Positions 1-14,755 are shown, counted from the stretch's first letter. The stretch is DNA of 64,000 bases from Erythrocercus mccallii (GCA_013397435.1 VZRG01001696.1:94456-158455), one strand, 5' to 3'. Made by a program: numbers and translations. The notes: a model not told the origin generated them from the sequence alone.

Positions 1-420
1 TGCCACAGATCTTTAATTAAAGACTCGTCTATCTTTATGCCAATTAGTTTAATATCCTAATCTTTGTGCTTAACAGAAATGGTTGCAGGATGTCTGCTAA
101 CATCCTCAGTCCTGTTTGTAAAGAAAGAAAACTCCAGGAAAAACATGTCAATAGCAGCCCCCATGGAAACCATCGAGCATTTCATTAGGGGTTGCAAGCT
201 GGAGTGACAATAAGCTGGAGGGAAGGCTTTATTAGGCCAGAGGTGGTAAATGGAAAGTTGGCAGCAGAAAATGAAAGTTTGATCATGAGCGGCCCCTCAC
301 AACTGCAAACAGCATCTTATTATCTGTACTTTTGCATTTCCATCATGCCCTGATCACAGCTGTGTCAGGCCACGTAATAAATAAATAACGCAACCTTCAC
401 GAGCAAGGAAAAAACAATAT
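1..420. other. Candidate conserved non-coding element in intron 1
   Basis: The sequence has evenly mixed composition with no repeat signature and is dense in homeodomain-type ATTA/TAAT cores, including the palindrome CTTTAATTAAAG at 11-22 and CCAATTAG at about 40. It also has a TAAATAAATAA run near 375. This texture is typical of vertebrate conserved enhancers, but conservation itself cannot be seen from one genome. Confidence 0.25.
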
Positions 421-3400
421 GATGGCTCAGGGCCAGCAAAAGCTGCTCTGCAGCCATCTGCTCAGCATCAGCCCAGCACCAGCCTGCCCGCTGTGAGCAG
501 GGAGTACAGATCATTCCCCAAGGCCTGATGGTCAAAATGTCACTGATTTTATGTTCTTTGCAGAGTATATTTAATGTGATCTTTTCCTTACAGCAACCAT
601 CTCCGCTGGTGCTCTAGTTACACATCTATATTAGAAATGCACTGCAAATATGTTGTGTCTATATTAACAGGCTGAGGGTAGGGAGCTGAAATACTGAATA
701 CTTTGATTTGCTGTTCTAAGATGGTTTAAATGGAAAAAATGAACACAAGTCAAGGGATGTTAGAGAAGGGACAGATTAATGCTGGCATGAGAATGGTCAG
801 AAAAGATGATGTTTATGTAGAGTCACATTTCCATTTAGGTACCTAGAAGTGCTGATAGGTCCTGGGGTTTTCAGATGGTCAGGCTGCTGGACCTCTGTGC
901 AATGAAAGACAGCCTTTGGAAATTGGGTGCCTGTTTTCTACTGCATTGTCTCTTCTGAGTCTCTTGGTGTTTCTGAAATGTCTTTATTTACATGCTAGGC
1001 ATTTTACCTCTGGCAATCTGGTTTAAGTAGGTATGGAAGCTGCACCTCTGTATGTTATCCTCTGCCTTGTGATGCCCATTCTTGAGTGCAGTCTTCATGC
1101 TTTAGTAGTGTTGACAACCAAGGTCAACACTGGGTTTTTGGACAAGAGATGGAGGAAGGAAACAGAGGGCATGGGAGCTCATAACTCTAGTTTAGGGTTT
1201 AGATACCTAAAATCTGTTAAAATGAGTGACCTGTAATCTACAAAGAGTTTTCGTGGATAGACAATTCTAAGCCTTTATTTCAGTGTTTCTGCTGTTAGTT
1301 CAGGCAGTATTTTGTGGGTATGGGTGCTCTTTGTCCTTGGGGGAGCTGAATACTCTAAGGTGTTAAAAAAGTAAAAGTGACACCAGAGGACTCTGTTCAA
1401 GTAATTCTGGGTGGATTTAGAGAGAGCCATGTGCTTGATGCTTCAGAGATGAGGATTGAAGTGTAGCAGGAATTGTCAAGTTGGAACATAAAAGCTGTAA
1501 ATGAGACTGAGATCTACCTTCATTTTTTTTTCCCAGCCAGGCCAAATTTAAACTGGCTGTGTAACCAATTTTACATGTGATCCACAGAGTCAGGTAGGCC
1601 ATGCATGCTTGCAAAAAGAAAAGATTGAGAGCATGAGTGAAAGTTGCCAATAAAACTGCCCTTAGACCTTGCACTTGCACTGTTGAGAGCATGACTGGTG
1701 CTGCTGCTGAAAGAAGACAAGGAACCCCCTGAGCAGCCTGGAAAACAGTGGTTTCTGCAGCAGTTGTGTCTTCCTTACTCACAGTGTAACAATCTGAATG
1801 TGGAGAGCTTGAAGCATACTCTGCTCCAGAGGAGATTTCATCAAGGCTTTGTTCTTTAGTACCCATATTTCCATATGCTGGAAGTACATCGTTTGCACAA
1901 GCATTTTTCACACCTGCTTTCCCCTGGTAGCAAATACCTTATGAGCAGCTGGTGCAAATCTTCCACCTGTAATTCCTGAACACTGAGACCAGGCTATGCC
2001 AGAGGTCTGTATACATATACTCAGGACATTATCCAGTTATTCAAGTTCCTTCTGTTTTGGTGTGAAATGACTCCATTTCCTCCAGTGTCCTCAGTGTGAC
2101 AGTGCTGGCCATTTCCACCCGCAATAAACTTTCCTTAGGATGTTCCTAATTTATTGTGACACTCATAAAAGGAAGTCAGCTCCAGTGCTTGCAGAATTTC
2201 TCTGATAACTCTTACTGGCACAGGTGATTGCAGCTTCTCCTGTGTTTCCAGCTCCTTTGTCATCAGGCTGTTTCAGTAGAGTTTTTTCAGGTTTTCCACG
2301 TGGTGCTCTGTCAGCAGGTTTCCTGCAGGGAGCTCAGATGGTTCCAGAGGTATTTCTGTTGTATAAAAAGTGAGTCAGCTTTTCAGAAAGAGTTATTTGG
2401 GTTAATTTGCAATAACCAAGCTTCAGTGAGCCTTGCTTTCTGCATGGTTTTATCCCATTTCCTACTTACCTCTGTTGCCTTCATTTAATAAAGCGAGTAA
2501 GACAAACTAGAAAAAAATCTTTTTATGTTAAATTTTTTTGTGGTCAAAATAGCACATCTGTTTAAATTAATAAAACATTGAGATTTTTTGCTTCATTTAG
2601 CTGCAGGAATGCAGGCAATGCTGCTAAAGATGTCCAGATGACCCACTGATCATCTGGATATGAAAATTAATGCTGGTGTTACGTTTTGAAAGGGATATTC
2701 TTGTAATATTGTTGCATTTTGATGGGACATTGAGGGTTTAAGAAATAACAGTGAAGATAACACCTTGCTGATGGCTTGCTTCCTGGTGCCACCCATTCCA
2801 AGAGGTGGAGGCAATGGCTCATGCCCAGTGGTATGACCATGCCTGATGGTACATTCTGCAAGAGTATTATTTTTTTTCAGTAATTGAGCCCTAGTTTCCC
2901 ATTTATATTGACACTTTATCAGCTTGTACAATGAAAACTATATCTACATTTACTTAACTTTTTTTTTAGTATTTCTAATATATTTTTTTACTTTCTTCTG
3001 GTATTTACACTGTTAAACCGTGCAGTTGCTGTAATGATACATCAGGGGTGTATTTACTTGTGCTGACATTAAAATATCTATTTGAATGAGAAAATATTTT
3101 CCTCAACAGAAGTTTAAATGTGATTTAGAAGCCCTTACATTTCTGTATTGATTAGCAAATTTGACTGAAGTTCAGCTTACTTTGTCATGTTGGCATAAAG
3201 CATTTGGCTCTGTTTGAGCAATTCTTTTGGGGAAGAGGGTCAGGTAGAAAGAATATTTTTTCATTATAGTTTATGTGTTCTTTTGCTTTCAGGCATCTCT
3301 TGGGGTGCACTTGCCTAAGCTTTGTTTTGTAAAGCAGCTTGATCTCACAGAGGTGGAGTATTCCTGGGATGTGTTCTTATCTGGACACCCATTTATGCAT

Positions 3401-6400
3401 TTGTGCCTTAGCATCCAGCCATAGTTTTTTGCCTCTATGAATGACACGCATCTAAATCTTTAAGTCCAGGTTGCTCTGCTAACCAAAGTGTTCAGCTCCA
3501 GTCCCTGAGCCACAGGGACCATCCAGATCTCCCAGTCATCCCTCTCCTACTCTGGCAACACCACACTGCTCTTGGAAGTGATGCATCAAGTCCCTTTTCC
3601 ATGTCTAGGACACGGATGTGGTTGATTGGATGTTTCTCATATAATTTCTCTAGAAAGATACAAAGTGGGAGCCTGGAAGATGGATAGTAAGAACTTGGTA
3701 GCCTGAAAGACAAAGGTTTTTGCCTGATCTATTGAAATGTTGTAATGGTAGAAGGGTTCTAAGGTAGAAGGTTCTAAGCAATTTGAATTTTGCAAAGAAC
3801 TTTGTAAGTCAGATTGTTGGTCTTTCTTTCTATATTATAGAATGGTACTTTTTCTTTATTTGACAAGGCATTCATCTGGTGGTTTACTCATGGTGGTTAG
3901 GTAACTTACAGGTCAGTGAGTTTTAGCCCTTCTGTGCTTAATTCACAGTGTATCTAGAATATCTTTTGAAAATACGTCCCTACTGGCACAAACAGAAGAA
4001 GATTAATTTTTGTTAATTTTAGATGTTCACATTTCTTGACATGGCATGTTTTGGGATGTTTTCTACTAATCTTGATTCTGGATTTCTACAGCTGCAGTAC
4101 AGCAAAATGCACTACAAAATGCATGAAGACTTTGCAGTGTAGAAACTTGCAACTGAGGTACCAAGATCAATGTATGAGAAGTGTGAATGGAAATGCCCAT
4201 GTGGGAAACTGCATAAGAAACAGCTGAATAAGGGTTAAAAGGAATAGCATGTTTTGGTACAGAGGATCCTTTGTGTGAAGTTCAATCAAGGAACCAAACA
4301 GCAGGGAAATAAAGAATGATATTAGACTTTCTCAGAGAAGTTCCTGTTACTTGTTGGGTTGTGTCTTCTCCAGACATTGATTTTGGAGCATTCTCTGTCA
4401 CACTAAGATGGAAATGTTTTGTTTTTGAAAAAGCAGAACTTTCTGAGACTGTTGGACAGGGCTGTCACAGCTGGAAGCAGCTTTATTTTCTCCCTGTGAG
4501 TCCTAGGAAAGTGCATGATTCCTCAGCTTTGACCTCCACAACATTCAGGAGAGCTCCCCAACAGCCTGGCATGCTTGGAAGCCATAGTGTCCCCCTTATA
4601 ATATAATCCATATCAAAATGCTGGTCTTTATATAATTTTGTATGTTAATTAAGTAGGAGGATGTGGTCGTTTTGTATATGCCCGGAGTTTGGAAGACAAC
4701 ACTTTACTTACTGTGTGTTAACAGTGTGCTTGGCAACACGAGGTGGAAAAGGTGTGTCTGGTCTTTTCCCATACTGTTTGATGCCAAGGCTTTTAAATTC
4801 TTCTTTGATTATTATTGTTGTTATATATGGATGAGTGTAGCAATTTTATTTTTGTTTCCTTCCTTGCTGGTACTGCTGCTCTGTCATTCCTCCCAGGCTC
4901 TGATATCCTAAGCTTCGAGAAGCCTGTTCGGTAAACCACCGTGGTGCTGGTGTGTCATCCTGGATTAACAGTGTGCATCAGCTACAGCCAGCTAGGATGG
5001 CAAATTTGGGAGCTACATCCCTGCCTGGAGCCACTCACAGTACAGTCCTAGTGACAGCTGCTGCCAGGGTGTAGTAAGAGCTGGTGAAGTAAAAGAGGAA
5101 AGCTTGCTAGAGTAATCAACTAGGAATTTTTATGGCTCATGCTCAGCCTTTTAAAGTTTTCTATTTTCTGTCGTTAGTAGGTGGTTCCCCAAATTGGAAC
5201 CTATAAAGAGCGTAGATGGGGCTTGAGTAAGATCGACTGGCAGCAGTGCAAACATGAATTTTACAACAACCAATCAAATGAAATAAAACAGAATGATGTG
5301 TATAACGATGGTAACATTAGCTTGCCTTACTGCTCATATGAATGCTAGTAAGATAAATATTGAATATCTGTAAATAAACGAGCATTATACCAGCATGAAA
5401 CTCCCCCTTCAAACTGTAATTCTTCTTGAGAAAGATGCAGTGGTTTTCTTTAATCTTTTCAACAGGGGCTCTACAGTGAATCATTTCCTTTAATTGCTGT
5501 TCTGAAACACATAACAGGTTTTTTAATGCCTACTTTTTATATTTGTCTTTTTTTCTTTCCTTTAATTGCAGTACTTCCATTCAAGCTTGAAAATGAAATT
5601 GCTTCCTCAACATATTTCTTCTCTGCTTTATGTAAACATAGGGGGGTTTATTAGCCCAATTTCCGGGGAAGATGGAAGTGCACTAATGCCGAGCACACAG
5701 AGAGTTGTGTTGTTACACACACTCCAGTTGTTGTAGTTACAGGCACTTTAAAGGAAACTCAGAAGAGTTGCCAGGCAGAACAAACCTCATCACTTTCTCT
5801 CCCTCTGGAATTTATCTCATTCCTGGGGGACTGAAGAGCAGCACCAAAATCCAGTGGGATGACTGCTCACCTCTGCCTTTCCAGTGACTGCTCTGAGAGG
5901 CTCAGAAAGGCTTTGCAAGTTGCACTCTGGAACTGTGTGCACCAGAGCCGAGGATCAGATAAAATCCTCCTCTTCCTTTCCTTTAAACAACCCACTTAAT
6001 TTATTTGCACTGATTGCAGATTTGGTTAGCAAGTATGTTAACTGTGTATCAAAACCGGATTAAAGCTGATGAGATGAACAGCAATATAAAGAAGTTGGAA
6101 AGTATTTAAAAATTAATCATCGTTCATAGCAATAAGATATGCAAAATACCATACAGTTTTGTCCATCTGTCATTTAGGACATCACTGCAGCTGTTTCAGG
6201 AAAAGAAAACTTGAAGGATCAAACAGCAAGTGAGCTGCAAGTACCATATGTAGAAATCTAAGAGCTTGATTTAAAACCCAAGAGTAATCCATCCCTTCTG
6301 CAAATCTTATACTGCATCTCAAATAGCAGGAGCGTTCCTGCTCAGTTCTAGGATATTTTGGTGGTTTTGACAAAGGGCATTTTACAGGCTGGGTGGAGGT

Positions 6401-6740
6401 TCATGGCAGCGATGAGGGGTCTGCAGATGGAAGCAGCAGCCATCACCTCCCAGGGCTCTTCTGCAGGGGACTGGCAGCAGCTCAGCCCCAAATGACGCAG
6501 ACATTTGTCCCTGTGCTGCCACAGGAGCTGTGGGGTGAGGGAATCCTGCATGATGGAATCCCACAGCTTCTGGACCCATGCCAAAGAATGAGTTTAAGTA
6601 GTGGGAGACCTACGGTTAAAAGGCTTTCCTGGTGGCAGCACTGTCCTGATGGGGAATAGAGTTGTGGATTATTTGTGTCTCAAAAGGGCATTAAAGTACC
6701 AGCAGTATAGTTATATGTGTGTTACCAGCAATATGGTAGT

Positions 6741-6920
6741 GTCGCTTTGGTATTGTAATTATCTGGTAGTTTTTACTGGTTTTGCTGTTGTGGTGGTGGG
6801 TTTTGGGGTTTTGTTGTCATTTTTGTTGCTCAAGTTCTTTTGTGTTGCTTTGGTTTGGCTTGATTTAGTTTGCTTTTGCTTGGGTTTTTTGTTTTTTGTT
6901 TTGTTTTTTTTTTCTTGTAG
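6741..6920. repeat. T/G-rich low-complexity block
   Basis: About 180 bases consist almost only of T and G on the + strand, with runs such as GGTGGTGGGTTTTGGGG and repeated GTTTT units, with very few C or A. It gives spurious hydrophobic ORFs in one strand. It may have decayed from a simple repeat or a polyA-type insertion read on the other strand. Confidence 0.7.
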
Positions 6921-9900
6921 TGTTGTTTGGGGTTTTTTAATAATCAGACATCTGGGTTGAAATTTTTAAGGTTTTGTTTCTGCACTAGCTGACATTTTTT
7001 GGTTTTGTTTCAGCTGGAATTCAGCAGTTTGAGTGCAGGCTACATAGAAACTTCTTTTTTCCCATGCAAGCACATATAGTCATACACACTCAAAGGTGTC
7101 AGTATTTGAATTAGGCAACTCTAACATGTAGCAAAACCCAACTAATATATGAGGAATATGTCTTTATTTTCAGACACGTACTGAAGTGAATACCCACAAA
7201 CAGGAACTTCAGTATCTCAACCATTTAAACACCAGTATATGTGTACATATAGGGATATAAAACAATTCAGTTGTTTCTTTTCATTTCATCCAGAGAGTTT
7301 TGGTGAATTGTTACCGATCCTAAACTATTTTGAAATCATACTTATAAGCTATGGTGTGGAATTTTGATTTTGCAATCCTATTGAGATTTGGAGTAGATGT
7401 TTCCTTCCTCTCTTTAAAAAAAGCATTGAAGTATTAAAAGCAACTTTTGGCTTTGACTTTGGCTCCTGTAGCAGGAGCAGCACATGAAAACCAGAGCTGT
7501 ACACAGATGAACAGCAGAGCAATATGAAAGCTGTCGTGTAGATGCAGAACCAGAGTGCTGGACCTTGGCTGGGCAAAACTGGGTTATGTTAGAGTAAAAC
7601 CTAACTTTTGCCATTCTTGTTGCAAACCTTTTTCACTTCCTTGACTGTGTTGCTGCTTGTGTTTGGGAGGATGGGCAGTAGCCAAGGTGTGGGTGAGAGC
7701 AAATGCAGATGGTTGTGGAGAACATGGTTGGTTTTGAAGGACTGACTTGGGTATGCCGGACTGAGAACATTTTATTTCTCATGTGAACTGTACAACAGCG
7801 TAGTGGGGATCCCTCCTATGCACACTGCCTCCAAAAGCAGACCACCAGAAAACACTGGAGCTTGGTGCTTGAATAACACAAGAGGAAAACATGGCTCATG
7901 TGACAGGAGAAAGGGAAAGAAGCAGAAGTCTTAGTGATGAAAGAAATGTGTCCTTTCTGGGGTTAAAAATAAAACAGCCCCACAGTAGGAATGGCAGTTC
8001 TCAGCTCGTTCTGAGTATGATTAGGAGAATGTAAATAACCAGTGATTTTCCATAAAATGGGAACAGGACATGAGGGGCTTGGCTGCAATAATAAAATCCT
8101 TTGTAAACTTTAAACAAAACCTTGTCATTACATGTGCCCCCAAGCTGATTTTTGGATGGACTGAACTGAAATTAATGCTGCAGCTGGCGACCTTCTTGCC
8201 AGAGGCAGCCTGGCTCTGCACAGATGGAGGCTGACACCTCACTGTTCCTCCTTCCTCTTCACAGGCTCCAGCCTTTTAGGCATTCAGGGACCCCCAGCTC
8301 TCCATTTGTGCAGCCCCCATCCCACGGTGAAGGGATGGAAGCTGCCCAGCTGTCACCCTTTGCAGGCTCTGGTTGTGTTGCTGGCTTCACCTCCTTCCCC
8401 TGTTCCAGAGGAGGAGGCTGCTCCCACCCTCCTTGCCCTCATTTGCACATTCATGGCCAGCGTGTGCTCGCTTTGTTCCCAGCTGGGCTGTCCTGTGCCT
8501 TAACCAGCTCTCTCTTGTCCTTGCAGTGTAATCCCCTTGCAGGCAAGTTTAGATCCCCTCACCCCTCCTCATCCCTTCATACCAGGCTTTGGAAGCCTCG
8601 TGTCTCAGCTCCTGCCCCAGGGACTCTCCAGTTATCCCGGGAGTCCTGCCATGGACATGCTGCAGCATCGCCTCAGCTTCCTTCCAACAGCCTCCTCTGG
8701 AAACTCCTTGCCTTTGGAAGGGCTTGCATGTGCCCTCTTGTGTATGTGTGTGCCACGAGTGGTTCCTCATAAACACCGTGGTCAGCTGGAATTCAGAAAT
8801 CCTTTACCTCCGCTATTATTTGCAAATTTAGGGGCTTGAAACTGCTGGAATTGGTCCCAGCATCATGACCTTGCATTTGGTACTACTGAATTTATCATCT
8901 CACACCTCAGTGCCATATTCTGCTTTTTCTGAAGGTTATTAGGACTGTAGTTGCTTGAATAAAAAATGGTTCTGAAAGAGTTTCACACCATTGCTGTTGT
9001 GTGCAGTGATTAATGAGCTTGTACATCTCTTTTTAATTTTTTTGAAGTTTTCTTGCTGCTAAATCCAAACTTTGTAAGGCAAGGAGGAATTTATGTGCTG
9101 ATTGATCCACTGGAATTACCAAAACTCCTTGACTGGGGCCTCAAAGTCTTTGCCCTGGTCGGTCCTGAGGAACAAGGGAGGCTTTCCACTGAAGTCTGAC
9201 TTGGTCTGGGCTTTGGACACAGTGCCAGTCTGATGGGCATGGATAGCACAAGAGGCTATTTTTCAGAGTGTTTAATTTTATTTCTTTACTTTGTACACAT
9301 AGGAATTATAGAAGTTTAGATTTTTGCCTTGATTTATTAGGAGGCAAGCAAAAAACATTTAAAAAACAAGGAAGTATTTAAGTAGGGGATAGTCCTGTTT
9401 CAAAACATTTTATTGTCTTGCATTTTTTATCATTTGAAGTCTTATATCTCTGTAAAATAGGTGAACTGTTTTAAAATTTGAAGCCAAGCTACGTCATACT
9501 GTGTAAACAACATTTCTGTCATCTCTGTGTGCTGCTACTGAAGGGATTTGAAAGTGAGTATGAGGAACAGCTGCTGCATTTAAGCTTCCAAAAACTTTCA
9601 GGCCCCACAGGCAAATATTCCCTGGCTGTATCACTTTGCTGATGATCAGTAGTTCCTTCTGTTCTGTGTACTACTAGACATGGAAAACAGCCACAACTCC
9701 TATGGCTAGGAGTGTGCCTTAGCCTTGCAGAGTGGGATGCTGCTTTTGAAGTCTCCACTCTCTAAGTTCTTTTCCCTGAGATGTTCAGTCATGCATATTT
9801 AAAACTACATTTCTAGAAATTAGGTCTGAAAATTCCCAGCAGAAATGTATTTTTGCATTTTATTTTTATCCAGAGATGACCACATTTTTGTCTGCAAGCT

Positions 9901-10773
9901 GGCTTAAAAGATACATCAATTAATAGAGCCACTGGTGATTAAACTGTAAAGCAGAATATCTTCTCTCATTTAATGAAGTGTCTTGCATAAAAATAAGTAT
10001 AATTCTCATGATAAAGAACTTAATTTTGCTGAAATTTCCAACTTCTTTTCTGAAAGTACAAGGTGTAATAAAGCTACATCTTCAGCATAAGAATATGGCT
10101 GTTTATTATAACTATTCATCACAAGCATGACATTAGTATAGAGATCAGGTCACAGATGTCCTTATTCTTCCTGAATCTTCCTACAAGTGGCATGTAATCA
10201 ATTGATCCTTATAGAAAAATTCTCTAAGAATAAGTATTTGCACTGTGTTAGCAAAAAATCTTTAGTTTTGAGCAATGCTGCAAGGTTGTTTTCAAGTTCT
10301 TGTCTCCCCACTGCAGTCCTTGTTAGTGCTCCTAGGACTTCTTGGGCCATGTCCAATTTTTTATCCTGCAGCAAACAAAATTACTGTGATGTTTTCTTCC
10401 CTGCTGTTCATTAAATGATCATTGGCCTCTTCTGGTTGCAAGGAGAAGGTTGCACTCACCTCTACATGATTTTTAATCTGTTTTCCATACAGAGTAAGTG
10501 ATACAGTCCTGGTTGTCATTTCTGCCCCAGGAAAACACTATTACACCTTGGTGTGTGGTTGGTGTATGGAAGGATGGGAGTGCTGGGAAACACCTGGGTT
10601 GTTTATACAACGTTCACTTCCTTTCAGAGGCCATTTAACTCTGTATTGATAGAGGCACTATTAAAGATAGGGATTAATACACACTGTTGTCTGCAGAGTT
10701 GGTGGCAAGTAGCCAGATCAGCTCCATGATCATTTGGTATTCACTTTGTCATCTGTGAGAGCCAATGCTTTAA

Positions 10774-10811
10774 TTTCTTTTCTTTTTTTTCTTTCTTTTT
10801 TTTTTTTTTTT
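10774..10811. repeat. Polypyrimidine (T-rich) tract
   Basis: An almost unbroken T tract with a few C interruptions, ending just before ACCAG. The opposite strand is an A-rich tract. No recognisable retroelement body lies next to it. Confidence 0.8.
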
Positions 10812-13800
10812 ACCAGCACTACTGTTTGACCTCTGAAAACTTTAATCTGATGTCAGCTCACTTGGGACAACTATTCATGTACTTGTAATAGTGTCCCAGC
10901 TAGGACAAACACTGAAAATTAAAAATATTTTTGAAAAGGAAATAGGATAGTAGTCCACTTACAGAAAGGAGCTGTGTGAGAACAGTTGCTAAGCTTGATA
11001 TCAGTGTGTCTAATCAAAATCTTCTCCACTGTATTTCAGGGCAGATTCAGTGGCTGTCCCCTGAATGAGTGCACTGATACTCAGCTCTGACCTGGTGGAG
11101 ACGCGAGAGCAGAGGCAGCATCCCCATTGCTGTGGTTTGCATGTGCTGGTATCCCTGATGATGGTTTCCACAGGGAGGACATGGACCAAAAGTTTTAATA
11201 CACAGGAATCTCAGTTTTCACACAGAAACAGCAAGGGCTGTGGTAGATCATCAGCTTTGTCACAGCAGCTGGCTCTAGATGGATGCTGAACTGCAGGGAT
11301 CATCACTCAAACAGATTCCTGAGGTGAAGGGATGAAGCAAGATTCCTTGTGCTGGACATTCCACACATGCAACAGGGGGAGAAAACCCTAAGCCCAAAGC
11401 GCAGCAGCCTGCCCAGGTGAGACAGGCAAGGGATCACAGAGAGGAATGTGAATTAACCTTAGGGCATTTTTTCCTTTAAATCCTTTTGGCTGTGTCTTTT
11501 TAGGAAGGAATTATTTATATGGAAAACTGTAAGGAATGAAGAAGAAGAGGGACAGGCCTGAGTTACAAGAGTAGAGGGACAAAATCTTGTTAGGTACTGG
11601 GGAATGTATTAAGAAATGAAGCCACGAACTAGAAGACACTAGAACAGTTATATACAAGAATGGCCACTGCAGGTGTTTTCTCCTAATACAGTGGCCTTTC
11701 CAGGCTGTCTCTGTTGGCAAAGGGGCCAGAAATGGTTATTAATTGGCTTGCAACTTGTTGCATTCTTGCAGAGAAGGTGGGATCTTCATGTACTGTTCGT
11801 TCCAGCAGAGATCAGTCCTGTGCAAAGCTGACCCACGTTGGGTTTTCAGGTACAGACATGATCAGCAGATGTAAGGACAGAGAATGTGTGTTGCTGGCTT
11901 ACAGGCATTTCCATGTTCTGTTCTAGCATGGCTTAATGCTTTGCCCCTGCCTGTGAAGAGCTGACATTGAAGCTCAAAGGAAGATTTATACTAGTTTTAG
12001 TCACCTGCCTCCCTGATGAGAGCCCAGGGGCTGAGGCAGGAGAAGACTCAAAGCCAGCCACTCCCAGTGCTTGACAAGCTGTAAAGCAAGAACATTTTGA
12101 ATGTGATCCATTGCCTATTTTGGGAAAGTTATAAAATTTTCAGAGGTAGGCCAGTTATTTTTAAGTCTCTCTGGACATGCTTTTAACGTAGGATTTGTTC
12201 TGGATGTTGTCAAGGTCGGACGTTTTCTTCACGAAAAAGTTTCCCTCCTTTGGGGAAATGTCTGGAAGAGCTAATTAGCCGTGTGCCTTAGTCCCCTCTC
12301 ATTTCCTCTCAGCCTGCTAAACCTATTGCTGGACCTTTCAGCTTCAGCCAAGATGGATTGAGATAGTTCTTGTCTGCCTTCCCCTGGCTTCATCCATTTC
12401 ATGCACAGCCTTTCTCTAGCCTGTTTCAGGAGAAGGTTGCAGGAGAGCTGTGCAGAGACAGCATGCCTCTACCAAAATGCAGGGAAGGCTGGTGTTTGGA
12501 AAAGGAGGTATTTGGAACTGAGAAACTGAAAATATCAGCAACATGGTTATTTTCCTTGTGTCTGATTCTTTGCTGCTGCTTTGAATTACTTTTTAAGTTG
12601 CCCACATCTTCCATTCATTTAGCGAGGTTGAAAATATGAAATGAAATAGAGGAATTATACCCACAGTGAGATCCTCATTAGTGAAGTTGTTGTCCTGCAT
12701 CTCAGTTCTGTAGATAAAGAGCTGGTCCAGAGAAATGCTGAGCTCTTCCTGCTGCTTTTGGAAGTAGAAGGGATTGCTGTGTGCAATCAGGATTGGCTTC
12801 CAAGTTTAATTTTGACAGACCTTAGGAATCAAAATAGCTCATATCAGTAGTGAGCAGGAGGACATGAATTATGTGGACCAATAAACTAGCAATTCCTGCT
12901 GCACATTTATCTTCACCTCTGTAACTGACAAACTTTAAATATTGCATAGGGCAGTCCTGAGTATAAATAAGGGTTTGAATTAGGGTCTTGAATCTCGTGG
13001 ATGCAAGGTGTTGGACCTTTCATGCCTCCTGTATCAGCAGCAATCTTTGCATCATGCCACCAATGCTCTGTGAGTTTTGGGGTATGAAGACAACAGACTC
13101 TTTTAGGACTGGTGTGCATCCAGTTGAAAAGAGTACAGAGTGTTTTCCTGCCTAATTCTGACAGTATTAAAGACAGTGCACTTTCAGAAGTTATTTTCTG
13201 AATACTCCTCTCTGCATACTTTGCTGCTGTTACCTGGAGAAAGCGGTTTTATAGTTTAATCTTTGTTTTGCCACTATTAAAAGAAGTAACTCTCAGACAT
13301 TTTTTTCTGTTGCCTTTTATTGAGAAACTATATGTATTTTGCATTAGTTCTGATTTCAGCAATGCCCAGCATTATTAGGGCATCACTCTCCCTGTGTCCT
13401 GTATAGCTGTGGCACATACCCTTGTGTCAGTGCTGTTGGCTATATCTTTGTTTGTGTGTCTCTAAAAGGCAGTTGGTTTGTTGGACAAGTGAAGTTAGGG
13501 CTGACAGTTCTCTTGTATTTCTGCCTGCCTGTTGCATGGTAACTTTTCCACTACATCCAGAAGTGGGAGCAGTACTGCAGGTGACATTGGAAACGTCTGT
13601 ATTGATGCTGAAGGAAGGCAAAAGGACTAGAAAGCCTGCCTTTATCTGAAATCAGGGGTTGGTGGGATGTGCCTGTGATACCATGCCTGAGAAGAGGCAA
13701 GAGGTGGAGTGGTGGGGAGGAGTTGGTTCACAGATTTTTTTTTATTATTTTTTTTTTCTTAAGCAAGAACAATCCAGTTCATCTAGATTAAAACATTCTG

Positions 13801-14738
13801 TGGGAACATCTTGATTTCAGTGGAGTTTGTCCAGGTGGCCCACTTGCTTCATTTCCTGCCATCTCATCGGTCAAGGGCTTCTGGGGTGTGTTTGTTGAGC
13901 CTGAGCTCAGAGGCACTGAAATGTGAGACCTGCTGGGGCTAAACAACATGATTTCTACTTGTATGTAGCCTTTCCAGTCCTTGCCCTATTTGGATATCTC
14001 CTGTGTTGTTTTTTTTTTCTTTTAACCTTTAAAATTTTGACCTAAGTGAAGGGCAGGACTAATAATGTTTTATGGAATGCTACATCTCCGATTTCCTGGC
14101 TGAGGAAACATGAGGCCAGGGGCTTCCACTGTAGTGAACTTTTGTAAGGGAGATACCATCTACCTTTGATGAAATCCAGGATGAAATAGCTTTCTAATAA
14201 TGTTGCAAAATAGAGCAAGAACACAGAAAAGAAACAGAAGGCGCGGGAAAAATCCATCAAAACAGTGTGGGGGGCGCGACAGGGTGCAAGCACAAGAAAG
14301 ACACAACCAAAACCAGCACAAGCCACTGGCAAGCCCATTTGTGGACGCAAAACCTGTCTTGAGTTTCTGGGGCTTGTTATGATCATAGGAACGGGTCCTA
14401 AGCATGGATAAATCAGGCCAGCCCTGGCTGCTGGCAGGAATATCTCTGGTGATGTTGTCTGGTTGGGTGTGGATGTGAGCTTTGCTTGTTATCCAGAGGG
14501 GGCTATTTCTCCTTAAACCAAGGCTAGTATAAAGGAAAACTCCAGAGGTTTTTTTCTGAATCAAAAGCATTCAGTAAGTCTGTGACAGGCCTTGAAACCT
14601 GGTATTTGGGGTAGTTTTTTCTCTTTTGATTTCCCTTGAAAACACCAAAGGACAGGATCCCACATCTTTACATTTAGGTAGGATGTCCCTGACAGTTAGT
14701 TGCTTTTTAGAAGCAAACTTCTTCCTCTTTTTTTGGGG

Positions 14739-14755
14739 TGTGTGTGTGTGTGTGT
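14739..14755. repeat. (GT)n microsatellite in intron 1
   Basis: About eight GT units, followed by further G/T-rich sequence (TTTTTTGGGGG, then repeated GGTTTT units) to about 14830. A short simple repeat that may vary in length. Confidence 0.85.

Noticed and set aside
1417..1911. 164-codon open frame on the minus strand
   Set aside because: No recognised motif beyond a chance hydrophobic segment, and no splice or promoter evidence.
8224..8772. 182-codon open frame on the + strand in intron 1
   Set aside because: Pro/Ser/Cys-rich, no family resemblance, overlapped by other open frames on both strands; explained by local GC content.
10774..10816. Strong polypyrimidine tract followed by ACCAG, looking like a splice acceptor in intron 1
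   Set aside because: The following sequence gives no conserved peptide and no paired donor; TSPAN7 already accounts for all residues after exon 1.
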